From contig OX424569.1 of the NCBI GenBank assembly GCA_949152475.1, forward strand, positions 23,977,950 to 24,041,949: a stretch of 64,000 nt of DNA, written 5' to 3'. Origin of the DNA: Terebella lapidaria (taxonomy: Eukaryota; Annelida; Polychaeta; Terebellida; Terebellidae). A program made the translations under genes and the position numbers. The stretch's first letter is position 1. Every line of letters starts with the position of its first letter. This document shows positions 24,901 through 36,349 of this stretch, one piece after another. The notes beneath the pieces are model-generated. The model was not told where the DNA came from and did no database searches. It saw only the letters and a list, made by a program, of their open reading frames with translations.

Positions 24901-27900
24901 GCAGCCGTGTCCGAGCCTCAACCACAACCCTGAACTCTGACACTCAATGACAGAACTACTGACTCCTGACGGTAGCACACCATCACTATGGCAACTGTAC
25001 ACCACCCTGGAGAGATGCGGGTGAGTACGGCCCTGGGTCAGGTCGTTGTCTAGACGACAGGTGCGAGCTGGAATTTACATAGTGGTTGTTATCAAATGTT
25101 ATTGAGAATACAAACAAATCTACATACACATGTATAATATTCATGGAATTAGGAATCTTGATATGATGATACCCTTGTACAAATGTACAAATTACAAGTC
25201 CCTGAATTGAACTCAAATTTGCAGTATTTTCTCTTGTGTCAGAAACACTACAGGAATGTGACGGGATTTATAGTGTACATTTTGTGATACAACGCCATGT
25301 GTTATTTCTATAAACTGTCTTTAATACTGTCATGACTATGAATAAAGTTGCAAGTTGCATAATCATATTGCTGATGCTTTTCGATTAATCAAATAACCAA
25401 TAATAAGTTGGTTTTGTTTATAACTACTTAGTATTCAATAATAGGTAATTAGTTTGTTATATTGATACATGTTATATGTAGGACACTTCGAGAGGCTCAC
25501 GTGAGAAAACAAGTGCTCGTTTCAGTTCTTTTTCTCCTAGTTATGAATAACGTAGGTTTCACATTGACAATGTCTCGGTTCCCGATGATGATTCTATTTT
25601 CCTGTCTTTTTATGGTGCCGAGAATGTGGGACAATATGAAAATATGAAGCGAATTGATTATAGGACTGTAGACCTATATCAAATATACTTGCCTATGATG
25701 TGACGGTATAATTGCTCCAACTCGGGCATTCAAAAAGAGTACCAAAGAAACTGAGACAAACACACATAATACCTCTGCAGAAGAAGCTCTGGCCGCCTTG
25801 CACACTCCAATATCCATTGGCGTCACAAAGAAGAGTTCGGATTCTGGAGCCATCGACAAAATCGTGACCACGTGAGCAAACGTACTGAGCCACGGATCCC
25901 GGCTTTCTGGAGGTGACAGCAGTGAGCTGACCGTTCATCAGGGCAGGCGGCTTCACACAGTACACTGGCGCTGGGGATGACGGAAATTGAGAGGTTGGAT
26001 TTGGTGACCACTTTGAAAACCATATACTAGTACGCCGACATTCCCAGTATCAAAACGATTCCCTATTACTACTAATGCAATGCACAACAGGATGAATATC
26101 AGCAATTGTGACATTATTTTCTCTCAGACAATGGCTCATTGTGCCATTTATGAGTTTGTTACCAATTAAAATAAATCGATACAAAACCCAAAACAAATTA
26201 CAGTTTGAACTACCCACACACCTGCATGTCTGGGCACCTCTGTGGTTATCGAGTCCGAACGGTCGAACTCGGTTGAACTGTGATATTCCTCACTGTCTTT
26301 CTTAGATGTCAATGCAGACTTGCTCCCGTCTGTTGTGGGAGAGTCCACATCTAATGTAACCTCAACAGTCTGTGTCATCGTCTGAAAGGGCGCTAAGCTT
26401 GAAGAAGGAGACGGTATCAAGATGTCCTCAGACGTTGTGTCCGTTCTCCTTACTGTAGTTGAGGTTGTTGCTGTTGTTGTTGTGGTTGGTGCTACTGTTG
26501 TTGTTGTGGATAGTGATGATGTAGTGTTCGTTTTTGCTGTTAGTGCTCGTGGGGTTTTCGATGCTGGCACCACAACAGAACCACTAGAGGTTGTGGTGGT
26601 TGGTGTTATGCTGATTTGGGTTCCTGTGACATTGTAGAAGTTGTTGTACATTGCAGAAGTTGTTATTCCTGTCGCTTCGCTATTCGTTGTTGTTACTGGC
26701 TCTGGTGCTATTGCTGTTGTTGTGACATCCTTCTGGGTTTGTGATGTACCTGATGATGTATTTGGTAGGATAGGTGAAGGCGTTGTTGCTGTTATTGCTG
26801 ATATTGTTGTTGCTGTTACGTCTGTGGATGTGACATCTGTCTCGATTCCTGGTGTGTTTATTGTTGTGCTCAGCAGAGCAGCTGTAGGTGTAGCTGATGT
26901 TGTTGTTGTTGCTGCTGCTATTACGTCTGTGGATGTTACATCTGACTCGGTTCCTGGTGTGTCCATTGTTGTGCTCAGCAGAATAGTTGAAGGTGTAGCT
27001 GATGTTGTTGCTGCTGTTGTTACGTCTGTGGATGTTACATCTGTCTCGATTCCTGGTGTGTTTATTGTTGTGCTCAGCAGAGCAGCTGTATGTGTAGCTG
27101 ATGTTGTTGTTGTTGTTGCTGTTACGTCTGTGGATGTTACATCAGTCCCGGTTCCTGGTGTGTCCATCGTTGTGCTCAGCAGAATAGCTGAAAGTACATG
27201 TGTATCAAAGTAAACCTAAGTGATTATTATCAACAAATTCATTATTGTGCTCCTCTCAGTGTATGTGGAGACATGAGTTAGGATCTATGGTATGGAGCAC
27301 GTAGACGACATAATTGTGGAGCGTTGATCACTTGTTGAAGGCCATATATTGTACTTTTCCTGTCATTGCAATAAAAGCTAGAAAGCAAATGGCTACCAAA
27401 ACTAAGAGCAAATGCCTACCACATGTGACCAAAGACCATCCATCATAGTCGAAGTCAGTTTGAGGTGTGAGATCCTGATCAGCGGCGTAGAGATGACACT
27501 TGTACGAGACGTAGTCGAGCGCGCAGGCCACACAGGTTCCCGAGGACTCGCACAGCTCCAGGCAGTGGGCGTCGTATGACGGGGTGGGACTGGAGTACGG
27601 GGTGCCGAGCGAAAACGTCGTGAACGGCAGGTAGATGAATGTATCGCAGTCTGGCGAAAAATTAACGAAACAATTGGATAGGCCCAATAGGCATGTTGGT
27701 ATATTTATGTGTAGTGTTTTTATGTGGAACAGTGTCCACCTTCAAAATGTAGTGTAGTAGCGAAAGAAATTGGATCTAGTTGGCCTTTTCATGCTCCACA
27801 TCTGGCACCTCACGTGATATTCCACTAGAGTAGCCAAAATTTACAGAATAACTTGTGGAATTCCACTCACCTCCACAATTGTACTGCTCAATGACGCTAT

Positions 27901-28406
27901 CAGCAGAGTCCCCGGCGTGGAACATTGAAGCGAACACGTCTTGGAATTCATCATACAGCTTGCAGAGTGAGTTGTCGCCATCGAAGAACATGAATTTACA
28001 CCCGAGAGTCACACATTGACCTTGACATTGTGATTCATCGCTCGTAGCAAAGTCCGCCATCGTAGTGACACCGTGGTTATTCATGCTGAAATGTTCTAAT
28101 GTCGCAATTTTTTCACCAGTGCAGGCAGCTGAAATCATTGACATTTTACATTTACTCACATTTGATTGTTTCCTTTAGATGTGTTTACACGCTGTTATTA
28201 CATATATTTACACATATATTTATATATTTTTTAGGTGGTAATAAACTTTAAATACACACATTTGTACTGTGTACACGCAGCCGTTTTTGTCAAAAAGTAT
28301 TATTTTGTCTTTACCCAATCCCAATTTGAACGTATTTTCATAGATACTTACCTTCTATGAGTGAAAATTTCACGACAATCGTCAGTAAAACTGTGACAGT
28401 CTCCAT
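18755..28406 (-). CDS. Transmembrane PAN/Apple-mucin-sushi protein, 14 exons, 1,135 aa
   Basis: Predicted type I surface protein for adhesion or recognition; no orthologue recognised. Coding exons (minus): 28352-28406, 27871-28128, 27420-27650, 26222-27187, 25773-25970, 24897-25067, 21605-21784, 21327-21509, 20892-21074, 20616-20807, 20299-20481, 19887-20069, 19413-19598, 18755-18993. Every internal exon is a multiple of three and all 13 introns are phase 1, so the joined frame is open throughout. Domains: signal peptide 1-19 (VTVLLTIVV core); six-Cys PAN/Apple-like modules 20-104 and 105-181; Thr/Ser mucin stalk 182-503; nine four-Cys sushi modules, one per exon, 504-1056; TM ~1075-1094; 41-residue basic tail with a membrane-near YSDI (YxxPhi type). 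Weakest points: exon 10 donor (GTTGGT) and a choice of two acceptors 6 bases apart for exon 5. One exon per module in one phase is the classic sign of exon shuffling. Confidence 0.88.
19054..19097. repeat. Perfect 22-bp tandem duplication
   Basis: The 22-base unit beginning TTTGACAATAAACTTG occurs twice head to tail in the last intron of the sushi gene. Identity of the copies suggests a recent slip. Confidence 0.85.
22362..23281 (+). pseudogene. Harbinger DDE nuclease (HARBI1-like), frameshifted
   Basis: The nuclease would cut and join transposon ends, working with a Myb-like partner. Reading from the ATG at 22,362: helical N-terminus, then VIIDGVIIRIQRP (first catalytic Asp), YFCGRHGKSCDSMNVQ and a GLSGATHDKTA block. 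The frame is lost around 22,990-23,010 and continues one frame over with VVLGDSAYRN (second Asp) and RQIVERSIGATELKWR (Glu), ending in CVLHN-RY. So all three DDE residues are present but a single-base change separates the first from the other two. About 305 residues if the two parts are taken together, somewhat shorter than usual for the family. Confidence 0.85.
23918..24602 (-). pseudogene. Harbinger Myb/SANT-like accessory protein, frameshifted
   Basis: The start at 24,602 gives MAESMDATKKRIRWTNERVL, a Trp-spaced Myb/SANT-like DNA-binding head (WTNERVLAVIQTFLESH, later GKEYRECYRQMK). An overlapping frame from ~24,240 carries the rest: a Ser-rich linker, a basic PKKLK patch and a C-terminal coiled-coil-like stretch (VEKQDNYLDLLRKQNEILTE). 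The switch falls at a run of six A near 24,230, so slippage or a sequencing length error is possible. In this superfamily such a protein brings the nuclease to the ends and to the nucleus. Confidence 0.75.
26222..27187 (-). CDS. Mucin-like exon with tandem Thr/Ser repeats
   Basis: Exon 4 of the PAN-mucin-sushi gene, 322 residues. The first ~135 residues (plus-strand 26,785-27,187) are four copies of a ~33-residue repeat running LLSTTMDTPGTESDVTSTD then an Ala/Thr stretch; alternate copies read TINTPGIETD, hinting at a two-unit higher-order repeat. The rest is Thr/Ser/Val-rich, ending in an acidic, Ser-rich part before the first sushi module. Likely a heavily O-glycosylated stalk. Plus-strand open frames across it are antisense shadows. 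Confidence 0.88.
27420..28128 (-). CDS. Two PAN/Apple-like exons
   Basis: Exons 3 (27420-27650) and 2 (27871-28128) of the PAN-mucin-sushi gene. Exon 2 has six Cys (ACTG, CQGQC, GCKF, LCKL, YNCG) and exon 3 has CDT, CLELC, CVAC, KCHLY and VTC. Cys spacing and the FMFF/CKLYDE and YKCHLYA strands fit PAN/Apple modules, which bind proteins or sugars. Exon 3 is the less certain one. Confidence 0.75.
28352..28406 (-). CDS. First coding exon: signal peptide
   Basis: ATG at 28,406, then ETVTVLLTIVVKFSLIE, and a strong donor GTAAGT. The hydrophobic stretch followed by Glu-Ala-Ala fits a short signal peptide. Phase 1 matches the next exon. Confidence 0.8.
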
Positions 28407-31400
28407 CGTATTCGTTGTCAGTGTCACAAATACTGGAAGCTAAATGATCTCCAAGCGCTTGTTTTAATTTTTGTCCATGCAAGAAACATCTTAGATAGAA
28501 ATGTGCACCCTTCTGGAACCTACATACTTCATCGATCAGCGTTTGAAACGGAAATGGAATACCTTCACCTCCGGTATTATGAGAGTTTTCATTTCTGAGA
28601 CTATCATCTTTCCTCTTTATATATTATGTTTTTCACTACATAAATATTGAATGATAGAGCATTATGCATGTTTGATTGCTGGCAGCCAGTACATTTGATA
28701 AACACACCCATGACGATAAGTTCGACCACTGAGGGACTCAAGACACTAATTTCGTTAACGGCGGGGTGGGGTGGGGGGAGGGGGGCAGTTAATACTTGAA
28801 CGATTCGTCTAAGAACTGTTCTTATATTCTTCGATGTTCTTTGCATTCTCAAAAACAGGGAAATGCGACCCAGGAACGAAGCTATCAATGTTCAACAATC
28901 GCGTTTGTCGCTAACCCTCCTATTATTCCATCCCTGGAGCGCCCTGCGAGAAGTTATAGATTTGGCCGAGAATGACAACCAGGTATCGAGTGAATTGTGG
29001 AATACTGGTAGATCATCGCACTTCTGAATATAATTTGTTTTTCCAGTGCCCAAGGTCGATGTATTGTGGCAAACCCGTACAGTTTCTACATTGTTTTACA
29101 GTTGTTCCCGTGGTTGTTTTCAATAGTGACGCAAAGGATGAAACTGAGAGGGTTGTTGACCGGCATGTTGATACACTGAACTTGACAAACAAAACAGACC
29201 AAAACAAACTATACGCGGTCAATATATGTAGGACATGAAGAGGTTTTGCAATAATTCATGTCAACGACATATGTAATTAGGTTTTATTGATGTTGGCCAT
29301 TTGTTGGGTGTCGGGTGTAGAATGCCGTGGTCGGTAACATTTATTTTATATATTTAGACATAGCCTACGTTTACTACATGTTTCGTTATCTACATGAATT
29401 TGGTGCATGAATGCATACAAATCGTTCGTGCCAAATATACTTTCAAACATTAAAAATAACTATTTATTCAGAATAAGAATCTGAATATGCATATGTGTCT
29501 TTCTTTTTTATGCGTTGAGCACAATAATCGTTCCCAGGCTCTGATGCTTTGGTCATTAAAGAATTATTATCATGGGTTATTTTATTTATCTTATTCTTTC
29601 GTATTTTATTGTGAAGTGGTGTAACCATTAGACGCTTTTGACGTCGCTTAAAGCGTGATCGTAAATTAGGAATGAGCTCGTTCACACGAGAGTTTACTAA
29701 TCAAAGACTATCTGTCAAGGGTTTGGACGTAAACATTCCGAAGATTGCATTGAATATGGTACCAAGTGGGCTAGTGATATTCAACACCGGTGATGAGTAT
29801 TTTTTTGACGAGCTACCCTTCATTGTCGTTTCCAGAGAGACATATTTTAGTCATATTTGTTGAATTATTATTACATACTAATACTAGTATTACCGCATAC
29901 AAGTATTACCCCAGTTAAGTCAAACTCATCGCAACGGATGTTCACAATGTAAGGTGAGCTTCAACTTTGATTGTATATTGGGTTTCTTCCTCTTCATTTA
30001 TGGAAGCATACACAACATGTCCAACCACAAACGTAATGAAATCTGTTCGGCCTAATGACCAAGTCTCACGTACGGAATATGGGCTTCCTGACTGCAACAT
30101 TTTATAATGGAAGAGAAATGCGGTAGTACGTAGAGAAAAGTAGAGTTATGTAAACAAACGTCCTGTTGCATATACTCTGATTTTACACCGTACTCATGGC
30201 ATACTTCACATGGGAGGCAAACGACAAATTTCTACCAAATTTAAGACTTCTAACGCAAAAATTGAAAAAGTTGACAATTTACCCCCAATGTTACATTTCA
30301 GCCCGAAACGACATTCAGGAATCTGAGCATTGTCTGGTAGTTCGTCGTGTATACATTCATCAGGGATGGAAGCATTGTTGTAATTTCGGACCAGAAGATA
30401 TTTGAGTGTATTCTACACAAATATGCTGCTCTTAAAAGGAGCTCTTGCACAACTACAAAAACATAAAATACACTAAATCGTGTGCGAACTAAAAAATATC
30501 CCATGGTGGGGCTAAAATTAACATTGGGGCTGATTGAGTTTAATTTTTTTTATGAAATTTGATAGGAAATTGCCGTTTGCCTCCCAGCTTTACTGTGTCA
30601 AGTAATACTACGATACCATCCAGCATCGCAATAATATGAGCGAAAAAATGTGTCAATGAGTTAGAAAGATCGGAGTATAGATGAAAGTGACTCGAAACTA
30701 TGTTGAACCAAATTAATATGTTTGTATATTCTACCCTCTACAGTCGTATACCATTACGTTATTGTCCGTACACACAGCGACGTAAACGTTGCGATAAGTG
30801 GTTACCTGGTATGTACACAGGCAGCTATACCCAAGTACCACAACGTCTACATATATACAAGACATTTGGCGGACTTCTAAGATGCGCATTCGCACAGAAA
30901 CATAATTAACTGTACTTATGTGTACGCAATTATGTCTCGCAACAAAATGTCATATGGACTGTACGGCACGAGTCACTTGACGTAATGTTACCCAATTCAA
31001 CGGATCGAACGACATATAGAGGATCATGGTACGCTGTGTAACCATACAACACCCCTGCTGTTGTACTGATGGTTACGCTGTGAAACTATAAATTTGGCAA
31101 CCAATAAAATGCTAGAATTATTTTTTGTTTCCACGATAACCAACGGCACGTGGATGGAAAACGATACTATATTGAAATAGCACACTATATTACGACTTTA
31201 TTTCCACACATAATTATTCTGAAATATGTATAAATAAAAATAATAAAAAGTATAGAAATCTTATCTATTCATACATGAATCGGCTCAGTACGAAGGCTTA
31301 GGCGTGGGTCAGTAGCGAAAAGGTTGAATGAATTCCCAATTTGATATCGAATTATTAAACGAGCCAAGGAACTGAAGCTTTTTGTGAGGTTTGGCGATTT

Positions 31401-32993
31401 TTTTGTGGGGGAACTTAACAAATTTGACATCAAATGGGCTCGAATTTGAGATTCTATTCATCATCTTGCGGCATTTTTACTGGATTTCCATTGGACTATA
31501 TAATTGTTTTGCACTTGATTTTGGCTTCTTGTAAGACCCTGTAACTACGTTATCACACATGTTGAATATATAATTTATACAATGAGTTCGTGTCACTGTA
31601 AAATTCCATGTTTCTCATGATAAATGGTAATAAACACTATGAACAGTGGGATTTCGTATTAAAATAATATCACATCAGTTAATGACACACTGGTTTATCT
31701 AAAAACGAACCAAAAAACAATAAACTAAAGTAGTGTATTTTACTTAATTTGAACAATCAGTTAGAAATATAGTTAACAGATTATTATTTTTCATACGAAA
31801 TTATATCAATGCGTACAAATACGTGTTAGAAAAACAGAATACACAGATTTTCACGGACTTTGACGTGTCTTTACGTTCTTACACGCGTATTATTACTGCA
31901 GTGAGACCGTAGCATTATTACACAGCTAAGCATAACGATCCATTTTTGCCCAGGTGAATCGCGCATGAAGCATCCTCACTCATGTTCGTATGACTGACTA
32001 CTTGTTCCCAAGTGCCAAAAACCCTCGCTGTTCGACAAGTGAAAGAATATCATCAAATGTCATATTATTGAACGTTTTCTACTAAAAAAAACTCTAAAGG
32101 AGCCATCGATAAAAAAAAAGCATTCAGACTTGAGGGTGGGAATCGCCTGACATTTGGGAATATCTTCAATTTTCTACTACTTCATGTTTGTATTGATAAC
32201 TTCGCCATATGAACACCAATTTATCCAAATTTTTGGACATAGTTGCTGCAACCCTGGTAAGTGAAGGCTGCGGTAACAAGTCTATAATTTGTTCGAAAAG
32301 ACAGTGAATACAGAGAGTTGAACATCACTGATAGATAGTGAGGTGGATCTTCCATTCATTAACATGCTTCGTTTCGAAACTTCCTAGAGAATTGGGCGAA
32401 ATGATCGATGATATAGATCACTAACCGAGACTTACTTTTGTGATGAAGTCAATGAATATGTAATATTTACCATTTCTTAACAAGCAATTTTTGCAGATGT
32501 GGCAATTTGTCCGTGGAAGCACGCGGCATACATAATATCTCACTCGCTGCAGCGGTCAGTGCACATGAGCGGATCACGTTGTATGCGTTCCAGTGACCGC
32601 GATTCTACTCAGGCGGATCAGTGATTGGACATTTCTCAGGTGTTAAACTCAACAGAAATCATGTCATACACTCAACTCAGAAAATTTAGCAAGCAAGCTA
32701 TTGATTGTTGCAGCCCGCTGCTGTCATTGTAATGCAATAACATATGTGGGTTACAAATTTGAAATAGTCAAAACTGTTGTCGCCGTGCGTAGACCTACTA
32801 CAAAAAGAAGTAACTGGATAAACTTGCTTATATGTTTTACATCAATTTTCGTATAGATGGTTTGCAGATGACGTCATAATCCTGAGAATATGATTAGTAT
32901 TGTATTGCCGTCCACCCAAGGTGTTGCCGTCCAGTCAATTCTTTTGTTAAATGGTGTTGAGTTGAGTAATAGCAAAGCATCTATTATGTATTA
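28407..32993. other. Intergenic; upstream region of the sushi gene
   Basis: No gene recognised. It includes a G-rich run at 28,761-28,787 and long AT-rich stretches. The promoter of the sushi gene should lie at the left end, but I see no clear TATA or CCAAT element. Confidence 0.4.
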
Positions 32994-33090
32994 GTTAAAG
33001 AATGAGACAGAGTGCCATCGCGAATATAAAGAACGACGGCCGAAGGCCGGAGTTCTTTATTAGCGATGGCACGAAGTCGAATTCTTTAAC
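32994..33090. repeat. 97-bp imperfect palindrome (hairpin)
   Basis: GTTAAAGAAT at the left pairs with ATTCTTTAAC at the right; inside, TGCCATCGC pairs with GCGATGGCA and AAAGAAC with GTTCTTT. The tip GGCCGAAGGCC is a second, perfect small hairpin. Only a few mismatches interrupt a ~40-bp stem. Probably a fold-back repeat or the tip of one. Confidence 0.85.
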
Positions 33091-33470
33091 GGACTTAAAA
33101 TACCTACGGTATACAGTCAAGTGGTCGAGTGCTGTGCTATACACATACTCGCATAATGCTCATGTGTGCATTACCGGATACAGCTCACGGTCCAAAGACG
33201 GTATGTTGGGGTTGCAATACAATAACCGTTCTTCATTTGCTTGAGTACACATATACTGAGTACTACTCAGTGTCAAAGTATACCACGTTGAGATTCCCAC
33301 ACGCCAGAAAATGCGCTCATTTTGAACGTTGGAACAACACAGGGAACGAGTGTACGACGCTATTTTAACAAAAGTATAGCAGGGAATGTCGAACGCACTG
33401 TTCCTGAACATGTGTCATGCAACACATCTACTGAAGAAAATTCGGACGAGGAGCTTACGCACACCGTTCT

Positions 33471-33558
33471 TTATTTTAGGTTATGCAGTGCCTTATTTTC
33501 GGTCTTGCAGTGCTTTATTTTCGGTCATGCAGTGCTTTATTCTAGGTAATGCAGTGCT
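33471..33558. repeat. 22-bp minisatellite, 4 copies
   Basis: Four head-to-tail units of TTATTTTCGGTCATGCAGTG plus two bases, 0-4 differences between copies. Confidence 0.9.
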
Positions 33559-34069
33559 TTAATTGCAAGTGATCGTTCTTTCGTTGATATAACGCACACA
33601 TTATACAATGGATACATCGACAAGATGTATTTTAATCGCAGTGAAATTCAATGAACCAATTCTCGGATCGTGATCACCAACAAAAGAAGTTATTATTGTG
33701 GAAGTATCTTCGCAAACAACACCATCAGGAAAAAGTTTTACCTTGTTATCTGTTGTGTATATTCTGCTATCTATATCTCGTAATTATCATAATAAATCAT
33801 CGTTATTACATTAAATACTCTACCGGATAGACACATAGCAGTCACACACAAATTTTGAAATAGATTTGATCAGAATTCGCGGAGTTATTGACAAAAACGT
33901 ACAACAGTATGGTTTGTCTGAGAAAAACGAATCCTTGCTAGACGATTCCCCACCTTAAAAGAAAATAATCCCTATTCACGGATAGTGCATGATTTGGGGA
34001 ATGTCCCATTGTTCTCAAGGGTTATTATCCATGTTAGGAACTCGGCATAGAGGTAATTGAATTAAATTA

Positions 34070-34390
34070 TAACCTCCCGAGAGGTTTCAGATAACCTTGT
34101 ACTTGTACTTGGGGTAAGGGGGCGCCATAACTCGATGATATGCCCCATAGACAAAAACCCGGGATCAGGGAAATCCCCTACTCTTTACGATAAATCCCAA
34201 GGGATCTTTTAGGTGCCAGATACCATAGACAGTCTCTGATACCACCCGGCCTTTGTTTTTACCGCCAGTCGGGCTGCACTGGCGTGGGAGGTTTTCATGC
34301 AGAAGTGGCGATGAGCGGACTCGAAACCACGACCTATAGATGTTTCAGATAACCCCTTGCCGCGTTCGCTTTTATAATGCTTCATGTGAG
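34070..34390 (-). repeat. tRNA-derived SINE (candidate)
   Basis: On the minus strand a tRNA-like head reads GCGAACGCGGCAAGGGG, TATCTGAAACATCTATAGG and then GTGGTTTCGAGTCC, a good polymerase III B box. A conserved-looking body follows (CCTCCCACGCCAGTG ... GGATTTATCGTAAAGAG). The limits and any flanking duplication are not resolved. Confidence 0.5.
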
Positions 34391-34533
34391 CAATACACAC
34401 AAACAAGTTACTAGGGAAACAGGTAACACATCCACTAGAAACATACTCGGTTGGACTAATTACATATAGTAGCCATAACAACAGAATGCTGACATGTCGC
34501 CATATAAATATCTGAGCTGAGCCGAAGCCGTTA

Positions 34534-36145
34534 GGCCTGTATTCTGAAAGCTCACTCACACTCACACTCATTGAGTCTCACCTCTTCCTCATTGAGTGTA
34601 AGGTCGGCCTCATTGAGTGGAAGGTCGACCTCACCCTCCAGGCATTCAAAGACGTCACTCATACTCAATTCATAGTTCCGATGATACATGAATATTTAAA
34701 CTTCCATATTTATTAGCCAATCACAGAATGTCAAATATTGCTCCACAACGCAGTGATGCGTATCAAGTACCACAAACAAACAAACCATCCCAGAAGTATG
34801 GCATTTTGTGGGACTTTTTCCGCGATTGCCAAGGGGGCGTGGCCTGTTGCTATATTGTCGGAACTATGAATTGAGTGCACGATTTAGAGTGAAGCTTGAG
34901 GAGAAGGTACACCTGCCTTGAGCCTTCCTCACTTGGGTAATGTGTGTATTATTTTGGTCGATAGGCGACCAGATACTTGCAATATGCATATATTGAAATG
35001 TATAATGGTAGTCACTCGAGAAGAGAGTTTAATTTTGACTTCGTAAAGGTCAGCGACGAGCAGTTGCGGATATGGTCCAAGATGACAGAGGACACCTTTC
35101 AGGGGCTATTGATACTAGTATCTCCAGCTATAGAACCACATAATTAGCGTAGATATCCAATTCATACAGACATAAAATTATTGTTAGCGCTACGTTTTAT
35201 GCTACAGGTACCTTTCAACTTCATATTTTCGAAAATATACGATGATGTCATTTACACAGTTTTGAACTTTACAATATTAGAGTGTTCATGATTACGATAT
35301 TAATGATAGTAATTCCTAATGAATCAGCATTCTTGAAAAATGATTACAAATTTTGAAATCAATACACATATCATCTCAGACCCGGGAAATGGGTAGACAC
35401 TATATTTTGTCGGCCAGCTTGCATTCATGTAGGTTAATATCGTTGCACTTTCGGGAGATATCATGGAATATATTCTGTTGCAATTAATAATTTGGTGGGT
35501 CATTTGGTGAATTGACACCTTTTATATCACTGTATATGAAATCTGAGTGTCTAGCTGGCTTCCTCAGGTGAGAAAATCTAGAAATGGAATCTTTTGTCTC
35601 GATATGTTAAACATTCGGAAAATTAAAATGACCATTTCAATATTTGGTCACGAGCGACGGTGGTCATCTTAGATTTTTCGTTATATTTCTGGAATCGGTC
35701 AATCTGGCTTTGTATTATAGCCAAATGGCCCAAGTATCATACACCGCGCCTTCATCTATATTCAATAAGTATTAAAAAGGTGACAGGCGGATTAAATGGC
35801 ATTCATTTAGTGGACGAGTAGTATTAAGGCGCAGGTTATGATACTTGGGCCGCTAAAATCAATATACATCTACTCGGTCTGAGTTGTACCAATTTTAACA
35901 CTTTTACCAACAAATCCACAATAATTCAACATATCTGCTGCACTAAAGCTTCCCTCCAGTGAGTAACACTCGAGTGAGCTCTGTGGATACCAAAAGGGCT
36001 AAATCAAACCGAGTGTGAGCAATACCTCAAAAAAAGCGAGGTTGACCTTAAACACACACTCCAGTGCTCCTTGAGCCCTACTTGAGTATACCTCACATGA
36101 GTGTGAGTGGAGGATGAGTATGAGTGAGCTTTCAGAATACAGGCC
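34534..36145. mobile_element. 1.6-kb non-autonomous TIR element
   Basis: The left end GGCCTGTATTCTGAAAGCTC, then ACTCA, and the right end GAGCTTTCAGAATACAGGCC are inverted copies. Flanking triplets are TTA and ATA, close to the TWA target of Harbinger-type elements but not identical. Inside are further inverted pairs: ACTCAATTCATAGTTCCGA (34,667-34,685) against its complement at ~34,858, and a complete 125-bp MITE at 35,727-35,851. No transposase. Confidence 0.65.
35727..35851. mobile_element. 125-bp palindromic MITE nested in the TIR element
   Basis: Ends GGCCCAAGTATCATA and TATGATACTTGGGCC are inverted, and the inverted match continues for about 30 bases (GCGCCTT). No coding capacity. Confidence 0.75.
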
Positions 36146-36349
36146 ATAGTGTTGAATAGCAAACACAGAATATGGCTGAGGGCATTTCATTATTGATTAA
36201 ATCAAGTGTTCTACTGACGTCAAATGTTTCTGACATAATTACAAAACTGAAACGATAATTACACATGTTTCAGCATATTTTCCAGATCACAGATGAGCCA
36301 AAAAAGAAAAGTGTTTTATAAACAAACCAAATATGCTACAGGCTGAGTG

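Noticed and set aside
26422-27213. Val-rich plus-strand open frames
   Set aside because: Antisense shadows of the Thr-rich mucin exon, which has splice sites and matching phases on the minus strand.
29672-29863. 63-codon plus-strand open frame as a small gene
   Set aside because: No recognisable domain, no splice or promoter signals, and typical length for chance.
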